Positions 24,623 to 30,213 of a stretch of 30,411 nt of DNA are shown piece by piece. The stretch's first letter is position 1. Each line of letters opens with the position of its first letter. The stretch is from a virus. The notes under the pieces are model-generated. The model was not told the origin of the DNA and did no database searches. It saw only the letters and a list, made by a program, of their open reading frames with translations. A program made the translations under genes and the position numbers. Location of the stretch: the IMG/VR virus record IMGVR_UViG_3300012666_000098, positions 1-30,411 of that record. One strand, written 5' to 3'.

Positions 24623-25236
24623 TGGGAATAAAAATCAATCAATACACAAACGAAATATTTGCAATCAATGATTTGGATTATTTTGATTCGGATGCATGGG
24701 ATGGTGTGGGATACAAATCAAGCAAATTAAGCGGTGCGAATCTAAGAACACAAGTTGAAGCATGGGCGGGAAATAAAAATTTCGGTTCATTTTACGATTT
24801 ATCCACACAAACGTGTGCATCTGGATCAATCAAAGCAATGGAAACGGCATCATCTGATTCGTTCAATAATGGTGTTTTTGTAGGTACGGATATTTTTGTG
24901 AAAAAAACATTGTTTAGTGTTGCCGATCCAGGTGTGTACAATGTACAATTCAGCGCACAATTTAATCGAACATCGGGCGGTTCATCAAAAACGATATCAA
25001 TTTGGTTGCGAAAAAATGGGACGGACGTTCCCAATTCCGCAACACATGTAAGTGTACAAGCAAATGCGGGAAAATTGGTTGCCGCATGGAATTTTTTCAT
25101 TGATATTGGTTCAACGGATGCGATTCAAATCATGTGGTCACAAGATGATGCAATTGATATTTTGTATCAATCAGCTGATTTGGCATTGCCACATCCCGCC
25201 ATTCCTTCCGTGATTGTCACCATTAATCAATTGTAA
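24622..25236 (+). CDS. Putative receptor-binding/tail spike protein with C-terminal jelly-roll
   Basis: A 204-residue protein. The N-terminus (INQYTNEIFAINDLDYFDSD) resembles an attachment domain. Residues ~85-204 form a beta sandwich: DPGVYNVQFSAQFNRTSGGS, KTISIWLRKNGTDVPNSATH, AAWNFFIDIGSTDAIQIMWS, and ending PAIPSVIVTINQL. The same pattern (G-x-Y-x-v-x-fs, I-x-i-W-l-r-k-N-G, then P-x-i-P-s-v-i-v-t) is familiar from tail fibre head domains of the C1q/TNF-like type. It is a candidate for host receptor binding. It overlaps the previous gene by one base (TAATG). Confidence 0.6.
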   Translation: MGIKINQYTNEIFAINDLDYFDSDAWDGVGYKSSKLSGANLRTQVEAWAGNKNFGSFYDLSTQTCASGSIKAMETASSDSFNNGVFVGTDIFVKKTLFSVADPGVYNVQFSAQFNRTSGGSSKTISIWLRKNGTDVPNSATHVSVQANAGKLVAAWNFFIDIGSTDAIQIMWSQDDAIDILYQSADLALPHPAIPSVIVTINQL

Positions 25237-25238
25237 TC

Positions 25239-26696
25239 ATGTGCAATTGCATACAAATAACATATCAATTCGAACCAGAAGGATTGACGCAAACCATCGA
25301 GGTTGACGCGGTTGGAACATACAACGGATACAATTATTTTATTTGGGTTATTGATGCGGTCACATATACCATGTGGCACGATCCGTTTGACAATTGGTAT
25401 GTCACAACCGATGGATTGGGCGGAACAATATTCGTTGCAAATATCAAATCAACATACGCGGAATGTCCAATTGCGGCAATCCCCGTTTGGATTGTTGGTG
25501 AATCATTTTCAATATTCACAACCGAATTGTGTCCCGCAATTGAATTGAATTGTGATTGTGGAATCAAAGTTACTTTGAACAATCCACGCGAAAACATTTG
25601 GGATGTGACCGCATTGGGATTGATTAATGGTCGCGCTTATTATGAGTTTATTTTTATTGCAACGGTTTACGAATTCCGTTTGTTTTGGGACACAACCCAA
25701 TGGGTGATTGTGAACATGATTGATTCGGTTATTTTTTGGACGTTAGATTACAATGCAACGTGTCCAATTGGTACGGATTGGGTGAATCAAATCGAAAACG
25801 ATTTCACGGCATTAACTGAAAGTGTGAATTGTGGATGTGTTCCAATGGAAGAACGAACCGCGTTTGACTTCCAATCAATTAAATTTCCGCCAATTTTCAT
25901 TGAACAAAAACGCGGATTAAAAGATTGTTGTTGTGAACAAATCGTATTGGCGGGGGGCGGAACGGAATCATGGAAAAATGACCTTTCATCCGCCTGGATC
26001 AAATTATCATCATTTGATGATTCATGTTTGTTTAAATTATACAAATGTGGGGTTGTTGCAACATACGCACCAACACCGATTGCATTCGTAAATGAAGCAA
26101 ATGCATTTTATACAACGATAAATTGGGCGGATGTTTTGGTTTCAGATGGTGTTGGAAATTACGAATTGATTGTAACATTCAACATTTCGGGTGTTGCGGG
26201 ACAATTCACATGGGGCGAATATAATTTGCAACAATACACAATCCAGAATGCATTGACAACGGCGCGTGTTCGGGCAATATTCAACGGATATCATGAGGTC
26301 GAAGGAATTAATTTCACGGGTTCGAATGTTGAATCAACACATCGTTTCCATGGGTTCATCGGAAACCGTCAACCCAATACCGAAATCGACAATATTATAT
26401 ACAACAACCGCGAAATGAAACGCGTCATTCGTGAGAATCTAAATGATTACGAAATCACGACCGATCCAGAGGATGAATGTATCATCAAACCATTGGTTGA
26501 TTTGTATCTTTTGAGTGAAAACGAATTATTTATTTCGGATTACAATGCACACAACCATTCATATCGATACCTGGATGTGCCCGTAATTGTTAGCGAATCA
26601 GCATCAATCGAATACAAACAATTTTCACGCAAAGCCGTATTGACATGCAAGGTTGCGGATAAATTAAAGAACCAAAGAACATATTTTAACGGATAA
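25239..26696 (+). CDS. Tail protein with tandem duplicated N-terminal domains
   Basis: A 485-residue protein. The N-terminus holds two related ~95-residue units, residues 2-98 and 105-200, each beginning with a C-x-C pair, having an N-G-x-x-Y-[FY] strand, a W after an aromatic turn (WHDPFDNWYV / WDTTQWVIV), a CPI segment and a final Cys. The second half (RGLKDCCCEQIVLAGGGTES, TRVRAIFNGYHEVEG-like regions) looks like a virion structural domain of Bacteroidota phages, with a Cys triplet at 230-232. It is probably a tail tip or adhesin. The spacer from the upstream gene is two bases. Confidence 0.55.
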   Translation: MCNCIQITYQFEPEGLTQTIEVDAVGTYNGYNYFIWVIDAVTYTMWHDPFDNWYVTTDGLGGTIFVANIKSTYAECPIAAIPVWIVGESFSIFTTELCPAIELNCDCGIKVTLNNPRENIWDVTALGLINGRAYYEFIFIATVYEFRLFWDTTQWVIVNMIDSVIFWTLDYNATCPIGTDWVNQIENDFTALTESVNCGCVPMEERTAFDFQSIKFPPIFIEQKRGLKDCCCEQIVLAGGGTESWKNDLSSAWIKLSSFDDSCLFKLYKCGVVATYAPTPIAFVNEANAFYTTINWADVLVSDGVGNYELIVTFNISGVAGQFTWGEYNLQQYTIQNALTTARVRAIFNGYHEVEGINFTGSNVESTHRFHGFIGNRQPNTEIDNIIYNNREMKRVIRENLNDYEITTDPEDECIIKPLVDLYLLSENELFISDYNAHNHSYRYLDVPVIVSESASIEYKQFSRKAVLTCKVADKLKNQRTYFNG

Positions 26697-26719
26697 ATTA
26701 ACAAACAAACAAACCACAA

Positions 26720-26983
26720 ATGAGAACAAATTTGATAAAAGTGATTGGAAATTATTTAACGATTCAAATCGGAAATGACACAACCGAATTTCAATTAAAA
26801 AATGTATTTTTTCGAACTGAAAATGATACGTTTATTATTCGTGATGTAACGTATCGCGTCATTATTCCATTTGCGGATGTGATTAATTATTCAGATGGAA
26901 AAGCAAATTTTACAATTGAAACATTAAACACGTTTTTATTGCAAAATACGGGTTCATTGGGATTGCCATTTCCACAATTGTAA
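26720..26983 (+). CDS. Small beta-rich hypothetical protein
   Basis: An 87-residue protein containing IKVIGNYLTIQIGNDTTEF, QLKNVFFRTENDTFIIRDVT and VIIPFADVINYSDGKANF. It is mostly strands and ends with FLLQNTGSLGLPFPQL. It lies between the last tail gene and the lysis genes and may be a small virion protein; the final residues look like a docking tail. No family recognised. Confidence 0.6.
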   Translation: MRTNLIKVIGNYLTIQIGNDTTEFQLKNVFFRTENDTFIIRDVTYRVIIPFADVINYSDGKANFTIETLNTFLLQNTGSLGLPFPQL

Positions 26984-26995
26984 TTGATAAATTTG
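26963..26995 (+). promoter_or_regulatory. Promoter candidate for the lysis genes (TTG-N22-TAAATTTG)
   Basis: TTG at 26963-26965 and TAAATTTG at 26988-26995 fit the Bacteroidota promoter form TTG-N17-23-TAnnTTTG. The box is 15 bases before the holin start at 27011, so the predicted transcript has a very short leader. Confidence 0.5.
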
Positions 26996-27010
26996 TATAA
27001 AAAATAAGGG

Positions 27011-27331
27011 ATGAAATTTTTGAACGAATTCGGTGATTTGTTGTCAATGGCGGTCGGAATGATTGGGGCATTGCTAAAAGGATTAAAATCGCGTTTACAT
27101 TTCACATCCGTGATTTTGGGAATGATGATTGCGGGAATATTGACATTCTCGATTATTGGTGTAATTGAACAATTTTATTCGGCATTATCACCTAAATTTA
27201 TTATTCTGATTTCGTTTTGTGTGGGTTGGGTTGCCAATGAAATCACATCGAAATTGGATTCAATGGTCAATGATTTATACAACATTTTCATTGATTGGAT
27301 AAAAGCAAAATTCAAATCAAAATCAAAATGA
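27011..27331 (+). CDS. Putative holin
   Basis: A 106-residue protein with hydrophobic segments at residues 33-54 (SVILGMMIAGILTFSIIG) and 62-78 (FIILISFCVGW) and a possible shorter one at 10-23, then an amphipathic and strongly basic C-terminus (KAKFKSKSK). Two or three transmembrane helices plus a positively charged tail are typical of holins. The position directly upstream of a spanin-like gene and cell-wall enzyme supports the call. It would form lesions in the inner membrane for lysis. The stop overlaps the next start. Confidence 0.65.
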   Translation: MKFLNEFGDLLSMAVGMIGALLKGLKSRLHFTSVILGMMIAGILTFSIIGVIEQFYSALSPKFIILISFCVGWVANEITSKLDSMVNDLYNIFIDWIKAKFKSKSK

Positions 27332-27621
27332 AAAACATCGCAATAATTGCATTGTTTGTGGCATGGACTGGATGCGCACAAGCAAAACCATTGGTGACGA
27401 TTACCATCGACACAAACGTCATTCATTCGCAACCATTGGTCATTGATGAACACATGGTCATAATCGACACCATCATCATTGAAAAGGTCATTGAAAAAAC
27501 ATTCCCAAAAGCAACACCGGATCAACGCAATGATTACGGAAAAATCGCGGCGGCATTTTTTTCGTTTGTGTTCGTAATCATGTCCATCATTTGGGGCAAA
27601 AAGAAATCGAAAAATGGTTAA
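27328..27621 (+). CDS. Spanin-like small membrane protein (u-spanin topology)
   Basis: 97 residues from ATG 27328 (overlap ATGA with the holin). It has an N-terminal export signal, MKNIAIIALFVAWTGCAQAK, with a Cys at 16 preceded by W-T-G, an approximate lipobox; cleavage after A-Q-A by signal peptidase I is the alternative. The middle (~residues 20-70) is a beta-prone periplasmic segment with many Ile/Val. A single transmembrane helix (73-90) and basic end (KKKSKNG) close it. A lipoprotein N-terminus plus C-terminal membrane anchor is the layout of unimolecular spanins such as phage T1 gp11, which bridge both membranes. Function inferred from layout and neighbours. Confidence 0.55.
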   Translation: MKNIAIIALFVAWTGCAQAKPLVTITIDTNVIHSQPLVIDEHMVIIDTIIIEKVIEKTFPKATPDQRNDYGKIAAAFFSFVFVIMSIIWGKKKSKNG

Positions 27622-28186
27622 AAATTACACGGACAAACAATTATTGACAAAGGTAAAATCATTACCATCGTTCAAATCGATTCCATCGGGTTATTGGATT
27701 TTGGGTGTTCAATCAATCCTGGATCAATTCAATACGTTTGATGATAAATTTTATCTTTTTAAGGGTGAACAATTTGTGATGGTGACAACGGGAACAACCA
27801 ACGCGGGGAAAAACGGAATGGTGAACTACGAATCACAAAATCCCGCGGGTGTTGCGGTCATCAAAACGAACGAATGGTATTATGACGTTTGGCGGTACGG
27901 ATTGCACAAGGGCAAAATGAGGGCATTAAAGCAAGTTAGGACGTTTTTAATTAGCCGTGACGGGGATAAAGATGACCGCATCGAGGAAAACGCGTCAAAA
28001 CCCGTCATTTGCGGTATTAATTTCCACGCGAACACATACAATTTGGCGAACCAGGATATCAAATCCATCATCGGCGCATGGTCGTTGGGTTGTCAAGTTG
28101 TGAACGACACACCAAAATATGTTCAATTCATGGATTATTTGCAACCGCAAAAGGATGTGACGTATTGTTTGATAAAAGAATTTTAG
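27614..28186 (+). CDS. Putative endolysin / cell-wall enzyme with SxGC motif
   Basis: A 190-residue protein. The C-terminal half contains CGINFHANTY (His138) and IGAWSLGCQVVND (Cys160), then FMDYL and TYCLIKEF. A His about 20 residues before an S-x-G-C is the arrangement of L,D-transpeptidase (YkuD)-type catalytic sites, normally H-x(14-17)-[ST]-H-G-C-x-N, and I recall similar phage proteins ending this way. There is no signal peptide, so it would need the holin upstream. It overlaps the spanin-like gene by 8 bases. It probably cuts peptidoglycan peptides; the exact bond is unknown. A terminator follows about 75 bases downstream. Confidence 0.6.
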   Translation: MVKNYTDKQLLTKVKSLPSFKSIPSGYWILGVQSILDQFNTFDDKFYLFKGEQFVMVTTGTTNAGKNGMVNYESQNPAGVAVIKTNEWYYDVWRYGLHKGKMRALKQVRTFLISRDGDKDDRIEENASKPVICGINFHANTYNLANQDIKSIIGAWSLGCQVVNDTPKYVQFMDYLQPQKDVTYCLIKEF

Positions 28187-28258
28187 TACATTTACAAACG
28201 CACAAGTTTAGTTTATTAGGTATTTTTTCTTTTCATGTAGAAAATTTAGGTCACAAGA

Positions 28259-28282
28259 ATCCCCGTATCCACGGGGGTTTTT
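28259..28282 (+). terminator. Rho-independent terminator after the lysis genes
   Basis: CCCCGT (28261-28266) pairs with ACGGGG (28271-28276) across ATCC, followed by G and five T. It closes the late transcript. Confidence 0.85.
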
Positions 28283-28291
28283 GCGTTTATA

Positions 28292-28325
28292 CAATCTTTT
28301 TTCAATCTTTTTTCACTTTTTTTTC
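28292..28325 (+). repeat. T-rich 11-bp tandem repeat
   Basis: CAATCTTTTTT occurs twice in tandem (28292-28302 and 28303-28313), followed by a related CACTTTTTTTTC (28314-28325). It sits between terminator and promoter. It could be an UP-like element or a back-up termination region. Confidence 0.7.
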
Positions 28326-28335
28326 TTGATAAGTG

Positions 28336-28364
28336 TTGTATATCAAATTTAATTTTTATCTTTG
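28336..28364 (+). promoter_or_regulatory. Strong Bacteroidota-type promoter (TTG-N18-TATCTTTG)
   Basis: TTG at 28336-28338, an 18-base AT-rich spacer and TATCTTTG at 28357-28364 match TTG-N17-23-TAnnTTTG. It lies 35 bases before the first small gene (28400) and just after a terminator, so it probably starts the early transcript that continues across the window edge into position 1. Confidence 0.75.
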
Positions 28365-28399
28365 TAAGGTCAATAAGGCACAAAACAAAATATCAACAC

Positions 28400-28660
28400 A
28401 TGAAAACAAAATTTATTTACAACATCGAGGGTGCGGAAAAAATTGTAAACAAAACACAAATCGAATCGGGTGATACAATTGATTGGGCAAATGCACAAAC
28501 ATTGGTCGAAGCCAAAAGCAAAGCAAATACAATGTTGAAACGAAAAGACATTTTTAGTGTATGGATTTACAAATTTTCAGTCAGCGAAATTTATGGTGAT
28601 CCGCTTTGCCAATGGGTACGTTATGATGGGGACAAATGGAAAACAAATTTTGGTTGGTAA
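28400..28660 (+). CDS. Small hypothetical protein, first gene of the early cluster
   Basis: An 86-residue protein: FIYNIEGAEKIVNKTQIESG (strand-helix), TLVEAKSKANTMLKRKDIFS, then VWIYKFSVSEIYG and an aromatic end (WVRYDGDKWKTNFGW). The pattern resembles small alpha-beta phage early proteins with a strand pair. It is the first gene after the promoter, so it is probably made soon after infection; such genes often affect host processes. No family recognised. Confidence 0.6.
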   Translation: MKTKFIYNIEGAEKIVNKTQIESGDTIDWANAQTLVEAKSKANTMLKRKDIFSVWIYKFSVSEIYGDPLCQWVRYDGDKWKTNFGW

Positions 28661-28677
28661 TCTAAAAACAAAACATC

Positions 28678-28899
28678 ATGAAAAACTTTATCAATCAATT
28701 TATCCCACGCAATCCGGAACAAATGGAATCAATCAAAGAGTTTAAAACATATACCTATACATCAAATGTAAATGGTGAAACAATTATTTTTTGCGGAACA
28801 ATTTACGCGTTTGACGTAGAGGATGCAATTTATCAAGCAAAAAAAGAAACATCATTATCTGGATATAATCAAAATGAAATAACAATAAAATTTAATTAA
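28678..28899 (+). CDS. Small early protein sharing its N-terminus with the next gene
   Basis: A 73-residue protein. Its first residues MKNFINQFIPR, and then EQMES, are the same as in the product at 28955, at nearly identical DNA level. The rest (KEFKTYTYTSNVNGETIIFC, AFDVEDAIYQAKKETSLSGY) looks like an alpha-beta fold with an Asp/Glu-rich helix. The leader AACATCATG precedes the start. Function unknown. Confidence 0.6.
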   Translation: MKNFINQFIPRNPEQMESIKEFKTYTYTSNVNGETIIFCGTIYAFDVEDAIYQAKKETSLSGYNQNEITIKFN

Positions 28900-28954
28900 T
28901 AAACAAAACGGGGGGTGCGCATCCACAACGCACATTTACAAAACATCAAATCAA

Positions 28955-29071
28955 ATGAAAAACTTTATCAATCAATTTATCCCACGCGATTTGGAACAAA
29001 TGGAATCCTTCATTGGAATGCTTTGTGGCATCGCAATCCTTGCAATCGTATTTTATTTATATTCAATTTAA
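28955..29071 (+). CDS. 38-residue single-span membrane protein with shared N-terminus
   Basis: The product is MKNFINQFIPRDLEQMES followed by a hydrophobic stretch (FIGMLCGIAILAIVFYLYSI) that ends the protein. The N-terminal module is the same as at 28678, here joined to one transmembrane helix. Such tiny early membrane proteins can act in superinfection exclusion or host membrane targeting; this is only a guess. It starts with ATG 28955 in an A-rich context. Confidence 0.6.
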   Translation: MKNFINQFIPRDLEQMESFIGMLCGIAILAIVFYLYSI

Positions 29072-29082
29072 CACAAAACATC

Positions 29083-29346
29083 ATGACACCAACACAAGAA
29101 CAAAAGCAAAGATTTGCATTGCACCAATCGTTGATTGGACACCATGTCACATTGGATGGATACAAATCAATGAAAATCGTTGAAATATTTGATTCATTAT
29201 CAAGCATGATAATATCAATTGACCATTTGGAAAATCAAATGTGCAAAAATGGTATTCATCACATTGGAACACCCGAATATCATTCAACGCGAACCGTCAT
29301 TGATTCATTCAAAATGGATATCATCAAAAAAATCACGGAATTATGA
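29083..29346 (+). CDS. Small hypothetical early protein (87 aa)
   Basis: Starts at ATG 29083 after AACATCATG. It contains FALHQSLIGHHVTLDGYKSM, IVEIFDSLSSMIISIDHLEN and HSTRTVIDSFKMDIIKKITE, a helical protein. The frame remains open upstream to 28915, but that part overlaps the 28955 gene and is a shadow. It overlaps the next gene by ATGA. No family recognised. Confidence 0.6.
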   Translation: MTPTQEQKQRFALHQSLIGHHVTLDGYKSMKIVEIFDSLSSMIISIDHLENQMCKNGIHHIGTPEYHSTRTVIDSFKMDIIKKITEL

Positions 29347-29498
29347 CACGCGAAATCAAATGTAATGAATGCCATGGAACGGGCATCATCGAAGGATACA
29401 CAAACGATGGGGATTATTCAATCCCCTTCCGTGACGAATGCATTGAATGCGATGGGAATGGAACAATTGAAACCGAAATTGATGATGACCATGAATAA
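29343..29498 (+). CDS. Small zinc-finger-like protein (DnaJ-type CxxCxGxG)
   Basis: The 51-residue product begins MTREIKCNECHGTGIIEGYT and contains a second unit CIECDGNGTI. The two C-x-x-C-x-G-x-G motifs (residues 7-14 and 33-40) match the zinc-binding repeats of the DnaJ cysteine-rich domain, with a short acidic end (DDDHE). It lacks a J domain, so it cannot stimulate DnaK itself; it may compete for or bind partner proteins. It overlaps both neighbours. Confidence 0.7.
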   Translation: MTREIKCNECHGTGIIEGYTNDGDYSIPFRDECIECDGNGTIETEIDDDHE

Positions 29499-29643
29499 AT
29501 TTGAAATCCGTTTTTTTAACGTGTGTTCCAAAACATTCAAAAGAAAATTGGAAACGATCCAGGTTGACGCATACGACCAACAACACGCGGTTCGAATTAT
29601 TGACCGCCATCATTCATTAATCAAATCAATTCGAAGGATATGA
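29491..29643 (+). CDS. Small basic protein (50 aa)
   Basis: Starts at ATG 29491 (MNKFEIRFFNVCSKTFKRKL), overlapping the zinc-finger gene by 8 bases. It has two strands (FEIRFFNV, LETIQVDA) and a basic helix (QQHAVRIIDRHHSLIKSIRR). It resembles a small alpha-beta domain (strand-turn-strand-helix) often seen in phage early genes. It ends in ATGA with the next gene. Function unknown. Confidence 0.6.
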   Translation: MNKFEIRFFNVCSKTFKRKLETIQVDAYDQQHAVRIIDRHHSLIKSIRRI

Positions 29644-29822
29644 ACGAACAAACCAAAACCCAAATCGAACATTCACGCGAAATCAATCGATTGCAAAGGT
29701 CAATTGATAATTTGAATAGGTCACTTGAAATATCCAATACAAGTGTTGAAATTTATGAAAATTTAATTGTTCAAATGGCTGATAAAATCAAGGAATTACA
29801 ATCACAAATTGAATCGAAATGA
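29640..29822 (+). CDS. Small coiled-coil protein (60 aa)
   Basis: A continuous coiled coil: EINRLQRSIDNLNRSLEISN, then IYENLIVQMADKIKELQSQI. No other motif. It overlaps the previous and next genes by 4 bases each, so it is part of a tightly coupled cluster. Confidence 0.65.
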   Translation: MNEQTKTQIEHSREINRLQRSIDNLNRSLEISNTSVEIYENLIVQMADKIKELQSQIESK

Positions 29823-29980
29823 AATCAAAAAGAACCATCAAGCAACCAGGACAACAAACCAATATCATCAAACCACAATTCGCACATGGAATCACCCACG
29901 CGGATCGCAAACGATGGTGGAACAATTACGATGCATTATTGGTGAATCGAATCAGCGAAATCAAAAAAGCAACATCATGA
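29819..29980 (+). CDS. Small basic hypothetical protein (53 aa)
   Basis: The product begins MKSKRTIKQPGQQTNIIKPQ and has a Trp pair in HADRKRWWNNYDALLVNRIS before IKKATS. It is rich in Lys and Gln at the N-terminus and helical later. It overlaps the neighbours by ATGA at both ends. No family recognised. Confidence 0.6.
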   Translation: MKSKRTIKQPGQQTNIIKPQFAHGITHADRKRWWNNYDALLVNRISEIKKATS

Positions 29981-30213
29981 AACCAAAGGAAAAAAAGCAA
30001 TCATCCATAGAATGGTTGATGAATGAGGTATCGGGAATCAATGAGAATTCCGAAATAATGAAACAAGCAAAACAAAAACACAAGGATGAAATATCAGACG
30101 CATGGGAATCGGGATACGATGACGGATTTAGCGAAGGACAATGGACAAAATCCCGCCAATGGTTGTGTGGCGAACATTATCATGACGAAACATTTGGACG
30201 CGATGGAAAATGA
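29977..30213 (+). CDS. Small early protein of a Bacteroidota phage family (78 aa)
   Basis: Starts at ATG 29977 (ATGA overlap; leader AACATCATG). The product contains IMKQAKQKHKDEISDAWESG, YDDGFSEG and a final GEHYHDETFGRDG. The pattern 'A-K-x-x-h-K-x-e-I ... a-x-x-x-G ... e-q-Y-Y-n-e-T-Y/F-G' resembles a small protein family I recall from Bacteroidota phages and mobile elements, with unknown function. The C-terminal coding part is repeated exactly at 1-55 of the window. Confidence 0.65.
   Translation: MKPKEKKQSSIEWLMNEVSGINENSEIMKQAKQKHKDEISDAWESGYDDGFSEGQWTKSRQWLCGEHYHDETFGRDGK

Larger units (their letters stand above)
28187..28399 (+). other. Main non-coding junction between late and early genes
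   Basis: 213 bases without a convincing gene. It holds a T-rich stretch, a terminator (28259-28282), three T-rich near-repeats of about 11 bases (28292-28325) and a promoter (28336-28364) listed separately. It is the longest gene-free stretch in the window and separates the lysis genes from the presumed early transcript. No packaging (cos) signal could be identified. Confidence 0.7.

Noticed and set aside
24799-24807. A perfect DnaA box TTATCCACA
   Set aside because: It is single and inside a tail fibre gene; one chance copy of a 9-mer on two strands in 30 kb is not remarkable.
28557-28745. ORF 28557-28745 and the upstream part of the frame 28915-29346
   Set aside because: They are out-of-frame readings of the duplicated MKNFINQFIP module (both give KLYQSIYPT) and overlap better supported genes.
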